In this document: piece by piece, positions 1 through 4,988 of the stretch
Layout of the letters: the number at the start of each line of letters is the position of its first letter
Numbering within the stretch: the stretch's first letter is position 1
Assembly (NCBI GenBank): GCA_023139225.1
Contig: JAGLNZ010000296.1
Coordinates: 1-7,773, forward strand
DNA: 7,773 nucleotides
Direction of reading: 5' to 3'
Source: Desulfobacula sp.
Lineage (GTDB): Bacteria; Desulfobacterota; Desulfobacteria; Desulfobacterales; Desulfobacteraceae
Program-made: the position numbers and the translations under genes
Notes under the pieces: model-generated
What the model was told of the DNA's origin: nothing
The model's database searches: none
The model's input: only the letters and a program-made list of their open reading frames with translations

Positions 1-87
1 GCCATTGAAAAAAACTTGTCTAGTTTTCCACAAGTGGATGAATATTTTCCAGTTAAACCGGTCGATGCGATAGGGTCGCGTCATTGA
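1..87 (+). CDS. 3' end of an unrecognised gene (partial)
   Basis: Frame 1 is open from the first base to a TGA at 85-87 and gives 28 residues ending in VKPVDAIGSRH. The composition (FPQVDEYFPVKP) looks like an ordinary protein tail and I do not recognise the family. A second frame is also open over most of this stretch, so coding is plausible but not proven. It is followed by a T-rich non-coding stretch with no convincing terminator hairpin. Confidence 0.4.
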   Translation, partial: AIEKNLSSFPQVDEYFPVKPVDAIGSRH

Positions 88-199
88 GTCCTAATCGTTG
101 CATTTTTGCGTTTTTCTTTATTTTTCTAATTTCGGGCTAAAATATTCTAATATATTGAAATTAAGGCATTTTATTTATGTTTTCCATGAGAATATTTAT
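88..199. other. AT-rich non-coding region upstream of the cstA promoter
   Basis: No open frame of note is present on either strand. The stretch is T-rich near 104-130 and holds a 7-bp inverted repeat, TAATTTC (127-133) and GAAATTA (157-163), with a 23-base spacer, 38 to 74 bases upstream of the -24 element. This is where an enhancer-binding activator of a sigma-54 promoter could sit, but AT-rich repeats of this size also arise by chance. Confidence 0.35.
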
Positions 200-215
200 T
201 GGCATTTATTTTGCT
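200..215 (+). promoter_or_regulatory. Sigma-54 (-24/-12) promoter of cstA
   Basis: The sequence TGGCATTTATTTTGCT has the -24 GG (201-202) and -12 GC (213-214) separated by exactly ten bases. It matches the RpoN consensus TGGCAC-N5-TTGCW at all positions except the C and G after TGGCA. Transcription would start near 226, leaving a leader of about 105 bases. A sigma-70-like reading also exists over the same bases (TTGGCA 199-204, 17 bases, TATAGA 222-227). I prefer sigma-54 because an almost identical element occurs at 3961-3976. Confidence 0.7.
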
Positions 216-256
216 TTCATGTATAGAGAAAAGAGATAACTCCAAAGGGTACGAGT

Positions 257-290
257 TGGCAAAAGCACGCATTATCAAATGCTTTTGTCA
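257..290 (+). promoter_or_regulatory. Inverted repeat / hairpin in the cstA leader
   Basis: TGGCAAAAGCA (257-267) pairs with TGCTTTTGTCA (280-290) over 11 positions with one G-T wobble and a 12-base loop. A competing shorter hairpin, GCATT (269-273) with AATGC (278-282), uses part of the loop. It lies in the expected untranslated leader, ending 26 bases before the Shine-Dalgarno AAGGAG (317-322). It could be an operator or an RNA element. No downstream T-run makes it a terminator. Confidence 0.4.
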
Positions 291-330
291 TGATTTATAT
301 TAATTATTATAACCACAAGGAGACGATTAA

Positions 331-2046
331 ATGAGTGCATTAGTGATCATGGTTGTTGCGTTTATAGGTTATATTTTAATGTATAACCTGTATGGCAAAT
401 TCATCGGGCAGAAAATTTTTAAGTTATCCAAAGGGGTAACGGTTCCTTCCGTTGAATTAGAAGATGGTGTGGATTATGTTCCCACTAAAAAGGAAGTAAT
501 TTTCGGACATCATTTTACATCCATTGCCGGAACCGGGCCCATTGTCGGACCCGCTGTAGCCATTATATGGGGATGGGTACCTGCGCTGATCTGGGTATTT
601 TTCGGAAGCATTTTCATGGGGGCGGTACATGATTTCGGAGCATTGATTATCTCCATGAGAAATCAGGGAAAATCCATTGCCGATTATACTGCAAAGTATG
701 TTAACGCCCGCACCCGGTTTTTCTTTTTCCTGATTGTATTTTTAGAGCTCTGGATTGTGATTGCCATTTTCGGATTGGTGATTGCCGTGGTATTTGCCAT
801 GTATCCGGCAGCAGTATTTCCGGTCTGGTGTGAGGTGCTCATCGCCCTATATCTTGGACATGCGATTTACAAACAGGGTAAAAGCATCATGACCTGGTCC
901 ATTATTGCCGTGATTCTCATGTATGTCACGGTGTTCATCGGTGTTTACATTCCCATTAAAATGCCGGCAATTGCAGGGATTCCGCCTACGGGTGTTTGGA
1001 CGATTATTCTTTTGGCCTATGCATTTATTGCTTCTACACTTTCTGTGACCACTTTGCTTCAGCCCCGTGACTTTATTAACTCCCATCAGCTTTTAATTGC
1101 CATGACTCTGTTGATTCTTGGTGTGATTTTGTCCGCCTTTGGAGGGAATCTTCATATAGTTGCTCCGGCAGTTCAGATGGCACCTGCCAAAGCACCGCCC
1201 ATGTGGCCCTTTTTGTTTATTACCATTGCCTGCGGTGCTATTTCAGGATTCCATTCCCTGGTATCCTCGGGAACATCGTCAAAGCAGGTCAGGGATGAAA
1301 ATGATTCCTTATTTGTCGGCTATGGTTCCATGCTCATGGAAGGATCACTTGCCACTTTGGTGATCATTGCCGTGTCTGCCGGAATCGGTATGGGGTATGT
1401 AACCAAATCCGGTGAGACCCTTATGGGAGTAGCAGCCTGGACAACCCATTATTCTTCCTGGGCAGCAGCAGCCGGCCTTGGTTCCAAAATTGCGGCCTTT
1501 GTTAACGGATCAGCCAACATGATTGCATCAACCGGACTGCCCAATGGCATAGCTGTGGTTATCATGGGGGTATTTGTTGCATCTTTTGCCGGTACCACAC
1601 TGGATACAGCCACCCGTATCCAGCGCTATATTGTTTCCGAGCTTTTTACCAGTTTGAAAATGAATTTTCTCACCGGTAAATACATCGCTACTTTTATAGC
1701 TGTGGCAACAGCACTGGCGCTTGCCTTTGCAACCGGTGCCGGTGGAAAGGGTGCGTTAAAACTCTGGCCCTTGTTCGGGGCGGTCAACCAGACCCTTGCA
1801 GGCCTGGCCCTGATCATTATTACGGTGTACCTTAAAACCAAAGGTGGTATGAAATGGCTGGTGTCAGGTATCCCGGCTGTATTAATGATGTTCATGACCA
1901 TATGGGCACTTATACTGAATCAGACCAAGTTCGGTACCAGCCATAATATGCTGCTCCAGGTAGTAAATGGATTAATACTTTTTCTGGCTATCTGGATCGC
2001 TATTGAAGGGATCATGAAATTTTTGAGCATGAAATCCGAATCCTGA
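331..2046 (+). CDS. cstA: CstA-family carbon starvation protein (peptide/pyruvate carrier)
   Basis: This is a polytopic inner-membrane protein of 571 residues, hydrophobic almost throughout. Family signatures are clear: DGVDYVPTKKEVIFGHHFTS at 45-64 followed by IAGTGPIVGPA, GAVHDFGAL (97-105), LLQPRDFINS (242-251), SGFHSLVSSGTSSKQ (305-319), FAGTTLDTATR (419-429) and LWPLFGAVNQTLAGLAL (478-494). In E. coli the relatives CstA and BtsT import peptides and pyruvate, the latter with protons. Those proteins are about 700 residues, so this is the shorter form, in which the C-terminal part is reduced. The substrate here is inferred, with pyruvate or small peptides most likely. The ATG is preceded by AAGGAG (317-322) at 8 bases. 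The gene looks monocistronic, lying between a sigma-54 promoter and a strong hairpin. Confidence 0.95.
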   Translation: MSALVIMVVAFIGYILMYNLYGKFIGQKIFKLSKGVTVPSVELEDGVDYVPTKKEVIFGHHFTSIAGTGPIVGPAVAIIWGWVPALIWVFFGSIFMGAVHDFGALIISMRNQGKSIADYTAKYVNARTRFFFFLIVFLELWIVIAIFGLVIAVVFAMYPAAVFPVWCEVLIALYLGHAIYKQGKSIMTWSIIAVILMYVTVFIGVYIPIKMPAIAGIPPTGVWTIILLAYAFIASTLSVTTLLQPRDFINSHQLLIAMTLLILGVILSAFGGNLHIVAPAVQMAPAKAPPMWPFLFITIACGAISGFHSLVSSGTSSKQVRDENDSLFVGYGSMLMEGSLATLVIIAVSAGIGMGYVTKSGETLMGVAAWTTHYSSWAAAAGLGSKIAAFVNGSANMIASTGLPNGIAVVIMGVFVASFAGTTLDTATRIQRYIVSELFTSLKMNFLTGKYIATFIAVATALALAFATGAGGKGALKLWPLFGAVNQTLAGLALIIITVYLKTKGGMKWLVSGIPAVLMMFMTIWALILNQTKFGTSHNMLLQVVNGLILFLAIWIAIEGIMKFLSMKSES

Positions 2047-2057
2047 TGATAAAATTC

Positions 2058-2085
2058 TTCTAATGTTAAAATTCTAATGGTAAAT
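2058..2085. repeat. Tandem 14-bp direct repeat downstream of cstA
   Basis: Two adjacent copies are seen, TTCTAATGTTAAAA (2058-2071) and TTCTAATGGTAAAT (2072-2085), differing at two positions. They lie between the cstA stop and the hairpin at 2088-2124. They could be a binding site for a regulator of the next operon or a chance slippage duplication. Confidence 0.5.
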
Positions 2086-2087
2086 AG

Positions 2088-2124
2088 TATAAGCCGGGGA
2101 GAAATAATTTCTCCCCGGCTTATA
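2088..2124 (+). terminator. Strong hairpin after cstA, probable terminator or leader element
   Basis: A perfect 17-bp GC-rich stem, TATAAGCCGGGGAGAAA (2088-2104) with TTTCTCCCCGGCTTATA (2108-2124), closes on a three-base loop, TAA. The position 41 bases after the cstA stop fits a terminator. The following bases (TGACGATTTGAT) are not a clear U-tract, so termination may be partial or the element may stabilise the cstA mRNA end. The next open frame starts only 12 bases after the stem, leaving no room for a promoter in between. Confidence 0.65.
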
Positions 2125-2136
2125 TGACGATTTGAT

Positions 2137-2568
2137 ATGCATAAGACACTTAAAAAACAATATATGATCATAATTTTACCGGTACTGGGCCTTTTTTTGG
2201 CCTTTGGCCTGGCAAGAAGCTTGGATATTCTCAAGCCCGGACTATTTGTCATTCCTTCCGTTCTACATGGCGCGCTGTTTGTCTTATCCGCCATTACCGC
2301 CATTGCAGGCCCGCTTTTTCTTCGGACCCTTTTTGCCCATTCCATGCGGGAGCAAAAACATGTTCCAGCCAAGGAATTTTTATCATTTCAAAGAAAAATT
2401 TTATGGATATCACAAATTACGCCGTATTTTGCTTTTACTGCGGTTTTATGTGATTTTCCCAGGTTTTATGCAGGTGCTATCGTGTTGATGGCTCTATATG
2501 CAGTCTATTATTATTTTCCATCCCAAAAACGGATTAATTTTGATAGAAAGATATTCAGGGTAAAATGA
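2137..2568 (+). CDS. Small four-helix membrane protein, unknown function
   Basis: I do not recognise the family. The 143 residues contain four hydrophobic segments at about 9-26, 37-61, 88-106 and 110-127. Basic residues at the N-terminus, in the 62-87 loop and at the C-terminus (KKR, KIFRVK) predict that both ends and the central loop are cytoplasmic. The stop overlaps the start of the next gene by four bases (ATGA, 2565-2568), so it is the first gene of a translationally coupled trio with the 103-residue protein and the ArsA-like ATPase. It may be the membrane partner of that ATPase (inference). The start is uncertain: neither the ATG at 2137 nor the one at 2164 has a good Shine-Dalgarno, and a perfect hairpin ends 12 bases upstream of 2137. 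Confidence 0.75.
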   Translation: MHKTLKKQYMIIILPVLGLFLAFGLARSLDILKPGLFVIPSVLHGALFVLSAITAIAGPLFLRTLFAHSMREQKHVPAKEFLSFQRKILWISQITPYFAFTAVLCDFPRFYAGAIVLMALYAVYYYFPSQKRINFDRKIFRVK

Positions 2569-2876
2569 AAAACCCGGGAATATATATCCGTGATATAATT
2601 GGAAGAATAAAAAATTGCATTACAGGCATCTGGCAGGTGGCTGACGAAGTTGCAAGAGATAAGGCGGTTGGGACCATTGAGGCGGAAAAAGAAGAGCTGG
2701 ACTATATCTTTGCCGTTCTCGTACAGGGAACATTCATAGGGATGCCGTCCCCGCCCGTGCATATCAGCATGGATCTTCTTCCTTTAATGGAAAAGGATTT
2801 GATTTTGCTTCTTGAAAGAGTGGACACAGCCAATGAACCATTATCCCGGCTGTTTTCCGTATTTGATATAGGATAA
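2565..2876 (+). CDS. 103-residue conserved-looking protein, unknown function
   Basis: I do not recognise this family. It is a soluble, mostly helical-looking protein. An N-terminal amphipathic part (residues 1-35) is followed by an acidic helix (EAEKEELDYIF, 39-49), a short Gly/Pro turn (GMPSPP, 59-64) and a Leu-rich acidic C-terminal half (LLPLMEKDLILLLERVD, 71-87). There is no signal peptide, no cysteine pair and no nucleotide-binding motif. The ATG overlaps the upstream stop (ATGA) and has AGGG (2557-2560) four bases before it. The ATPase gene begins five bases after its stop. This tight packing argues that it is real and works with both neighbours, perhaps as an adaptor between membrane protein and ATPase (inference). 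Confidence 0.75.
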   Translation: MKNPGIYIRDIIGRIKNCITGIWQVADEVARDKAVGTIEAEKEELDYIFAVLVQGTFIGMPSPPVHISMDLLPLMEKDLILLLERVDTANEPLSRLFSVFDIG

Positions 2877-2881
2877 ACATC

Positions 2882-3799
2882 ATGGCTGAACTTCAAACAT
2901 TATTTTTTTTGGGCAAGGGCGGAACCGGAAAATCCACGGCATCTGCACTTTTGTCACTGGTGCTCATGGAGAAAGGCAAAAAAGTACTCCTGGCTTCTTT
3001 TGATGATGCCCACAACCAGTCTGATATTTTTGAAGCTGATTTTTCCGATAAAGCATGCTCAATAGGACCCTGCCTTGAAGTCCTTCAAGTTGACCGGGAT
3101 AAAGAAATCAAAAAGTATTTAAAGAAAACCGCCCAGAATGTTAAAAACAGTTATGCATACCTGACAGCCTTTAACCTGGACAATTATTTTGATATTTTGA
3201 AATATTCTCCCGGCATGGAGGAATATGCTCTGGTCACAGCATTTATGAACCTTCAAACCCGATATAAAGATTATGATTACCTGATCATTGACATGCCGCC
3301 GACAGCCCTGTCTTTAAGGTTTTTTAACCTGCCGGCCCTGTCATTGACATGGATTGATCAGCTTGAAAAACTGCGCATGGAAATTTATAAGCGAAAAGAG
3401 ATTATTTCAAAAATTAAATTTGCCGGAAAAGAATTTGAACGGGATAAGGTCCTGTCCAGGATACGGGAGATCAAATCCGAGTATCAGACACTTAAAGATG
3501 TTTTTGAAGATCATGAAAAATCAAATCTTTTTGTTGTGTTCAACCGGGATGTGCTGTCTGTGGCGGAAACCGGACGTATCCTTGATCAGCTTAACTCCTT
3601 GAACATTAAAATAAAGGGACTGATCTGCAATGACCGGATGCAAAAGGTGCCAAAACAAAAAAACACTGAAAACCGATTTTTATCCATCCCCATTCAGAAC
3701 ATTCCTTTTTCATCTTCTCCTTTAATCGGGATGTCTGCATTAAATCATCATATCTCTTCATACGATCTGACCTTTGATAAGATTTTTCAAAAAAACTAA
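2882..3799 (+). CDS. ArsA/Get3-like P-loop ATPase
   Basis: A single-copy SIMIBI-class ATPase of 305 residues. The deviant Walker A KGGTGKST (12-19) has the signature lysine K12 and K17. Switch I is DDAHNQSDIF (41-50), close to the ArsA/Get3 D-P-A-H-x-x-D-x-F pattern. Switch II is IIDMPPTALSLRFFNLP (135-151), which fits DxxPTxxxLRxxxLP of ArsA/Get3 better than MinD or CooC. VVFNRDVLSVAETGRILDQL (218-237) matches the later ArsA strand-helix. The family couples ATP binding and hydrolysis by a dimer to arsenite export or to tail-anchored protein delivery. Neither job is supported here: no arsB or arsR is nearby, no CxxC zinc site is present, and the helical client-binding part (about 70-135 and 155-210) is short and charged. 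The ATG follows a weak AGGAT (2870-2874). It is the last gene of the trio. Confidence 0.85.
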   Translation: MAELQTLFFLGKGGTGKSTASALLSLVLMEKGKKVLLASFDDAHNQSDIFEADFSDKACSIGPCLEVLQVDRDKEIKKYLKKTAQNVKNSYAYLTAFNLDNYFDILKYSPGMEEYALVTAFMNLQTRYKDYDYLIIDMPPTALSLRFFNLPALSLTWIDQLEKLRMEIYKRKEIISKIKFAGKEFERDKVLSRIREIKSEYQTLKDVFEDHEKSNLFVVFNRDVLSVAETGRILDQLNSLNIKIKGLICNDRMQKVPKQKNTENRFLSIPIQNIPFSSSPLIGMSALNHHISSYDLTFDKIFQKN

Positions 3800-3960
3800 A
3801 TACAATGTCATAGAGCTTTCCAGACTGTAAAGCTAACTGACTTACCCATTAAAGTTTTTCATGTAAAATAATTTCGCATTCAACTTTTTTATTCCTAAGC
3901 ACAAAGATTTCAGGGTATTCGCAATTGGTTTAGCTCATTTGCTCAATTGTTCCCCTGCAA
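3800..3960. other. Non-coding region upstream of the second sigma-54 promoter
   Basis: No coding frame is supported. A 6-bp inverted repeat, AGCTTT (3814-3819) and AAAGCT (3829-3834), follows the ATPase stop but has no U-tract, so a terminator is doubtful. TAATTTCG (3869-3876) repeats an octamer found at 127-134 upstream of cstA. Two palindromic CAATTG hexamers (3922-3927 and 3944-3949) lie 22 bp apart, about two helix turns, just upstream of the promoter and could be activator half-sites. Confidence 0.35.
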
Positions 3961-3976
3961 TGGCATTGTTATTGCT
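3961..3976 (+). promoter_or_regulatory. Sigma-54 (-24/-12) promoter of the uspA/acetyltransferase unit
   Basis: TGGCATTGTTATTGCT has -24 GG (3962-3963) and -12 GC (3974-3975) ten bases apart, as required for RpoN. Over 18 bases it agrees with the cstA element outside the four-base spacer (TGGCATT-N4-TTGCTTT). Transcription would start near 3987, 64 bases before the first start codon. A perfect TATAAT occurs at 3979-3984, but the matching -35 region (CTGCAA or TGCAAT) is poor. Confidence 0.7.
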
Positions 3977-4050
3977 TTTATAATTCATATTGCGGCATGT
4001 GCATTTAAAGGAAAGTTTGAATTGGACAAATTAAAAATGTGAGGTGCCAG

Positions 4051-4479
4051 ATGCTGAAATATAAATTTAAACCTTCGAAAACAATCATTTTGTACGAAAT
4101 AGTTGGTTTCAGCATAATCATATTATTTTTATGGGTGGATGAAATTTTTGATGTGCCTCATTACCTGTTTGGAAGTATGGAAACACCTGTAAATACAGTT
4201 GAAAGCATTTTTGAAAGCATTATGATTCTGATCATCGCAATTTTCTGTATTAAGGTGACAATTCATCTGCTAACCCAAATCAAGATTTTGGAAGGAAGGA
4301 TTCCCATCTGTGCTTCCTGTAAAAAAATCAGAGATAACAATGGTCATTGGCACCAAATTGAAAAATATATAGAGAATCATTCCAATGCGTCCTTCACTCA
4401 TGGCCTTTGTCAGGAGTGCATGGATAAATTGTATGGCCATGAAACATGGTATAAAAAAAAGGAGAACTGCAATGAATAA
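4051..4479 (+). CDS. Two-helix membrane protein with zinc-ribbon-like signalling tail
   Basis: The 142 residues have two membrane helices (about 12-29 and 55-75), a short linker and a cysteine-rich C-terminal module: PICASCKKIRD (85-95), then HWHQIEKYIENHS (99-111), then FTHGLCQECMDKLY (115-128). C87, C90, C120 and C123, with H117, could bind one metal ion. This module is familiar as a tail on PAS/GGDEF/histidine-kinase proteins of environmental bacteria. Here it stands alone on a membrane anchor with no catalytic domain. I chose ATG 4051 over the in-frame GTG at 4039 because GAGGTG (4041-4046) sits four bases before the ATG. It is first in a unit with the UspA gene, overlapping it by 8 bases. 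A sensory or adaptor role is inferred. Confidence 0.8.
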   Translation: MLKYKFKPSKTIILYEIVGFSIIILFLWVDEIFDVPHYLFGSMETPVNTVESIFESIMILIIAIFCIKVTIHLLTQIKILEGRIPICASCKKIRDNNGHWHQIEKYIENHSNASFTHGLCQECMDKLYGHETWYKKKENCNE

Positions 4480-4954
4480 AATAAAAAAAATTTTGGCTTG
4501 TATTGATCTTTCACAATATTCTTTGATGACACTTGAATATGCTGTGGAGCTTGCAAAAGGAGCAGAAATACAAATTATTGTTTTTAATGTCATCAATCAA
4601 AGAGATATCAATGGCGTTGAAATGGTCAGTAATTATTTTCCAAATAAAATTAGTGTGGAAGGCTATGTCAAGGAGTTGAAAAAGGACAGGCATGGAATGA
4701 TAAAAAGCATGATCAAAGAGAATTTTTTTGATGAAAAATCAATGATGAGCATAAAGATTGATACGGGTATTCCTTTTGAATCTATCCTGAACGCAGTTGA
4801 AACAGAGAATGCTGATTTGATTGTGATGGCCAATAAGGGCAGGGGAAATATTTCAAAGGTTCTTTTTGGCAGTGCTGCCGAGAAAGTGTTTCGCCATTCC
4901 CCGGTTCCGGTTGTCAGTGTCAGGGATAAAACCAAATTTAAAAGAGGGAAATAA
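4472..4954 (+). CDS. Universal stress protein (UspA family)
   Basis: A single Usp domain of 160 residues, the usual length for a stand-alone member. The N-terminal strand KKILACIDLSQYS (5-17) has the expected Asp, and LIVMANKGRGN (116-126) followed by FGSAAEKVFRHSPVPVV (132-148) is the C-terminal nucleotide-loop region. The ATP-binding pattern G-2x-G-9x-G-S reads A120-2x-G123-9x-G133-S134, so the first glycine is alanine while the rest is kept. Such proteins are cytoplasmic, dimeric and respond to stress or energy state; ATP binding is possible. The start at 4472 has AGGAG (4460-4464) at 7 bases and overlaps the previous gene by 8 bases; a longer in-frame extension upstream lies inside that gene and is unlikely. 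The acetyltransferase fusion follows after 34 bases. Confidence 0.9.
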   Translation: MNKIKKILACIDLSQYSLMTLEYAVELAKGAEIQIIVFNVINQRDINGVEMVSNYFPNKISVEGYVKELKKDRHGMIKSMIKENFFDEKSMMSIKIDTGIPFESILNAVETENADLIVMANKGRGNISKVLFGSAAEKVFRHSPVPVVSVRDKTKFKRGK

Positions 4955-4988
4955 GACAGCAGCTTCAGTAACAGTAAGAGGATAAATT

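Noticed and set aside
96..130. Possible terminator for the partial gene at 1-87
   Set aside because: The stretch is T-rich but only a 3-bp stem (GCA/TGC) can form before the T-runs.
256..272. Possible sigma-54 site TTGGCAAAAGCACGCA before cstA
   Set aside because: Only nine bases separate the GG and GC, not the ten required; the site at 200-215 has correct spacing and better bases.
285..313. Sigma-70-like pair TTGTCA (285-290) and TATAAC (308-313), 17 bases apart, before cstA
   Set aside because: The implied transcript start would fall at or inside the Shine-Dalgarno at 317-322, leaving no functional leader.
1920..2372. Open frame on the - strand covering the cstA end and the following gene
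   Set aside because: It crosses the hairpin and runs opposite two better-supported genes; the product has no recognisable feature and looks like a shadow frame.
3814..3834. Hairpin AGCTTT/AAAGCT after the ArsA-like gene as a terminator
   Set aside because: The stem is only six AT-rich pairs with a nine-base loop and no following U-tract.
4039..4050. GTG start at 4039 for the zinc-ribbon membrane protein
   Set aside because: The Shine-Dalgarno GAGGTG lies after it and is placed correctly for ATG 4051.
4385..4471. N-terminal extension of the UspA gene to an ATG at 4385
   Set aside because: The extension lies inside the preceding gene and does not look like a Usp N-terminus; ATG 4472 has AGGAG at 7 bases and begins the Usp fold.
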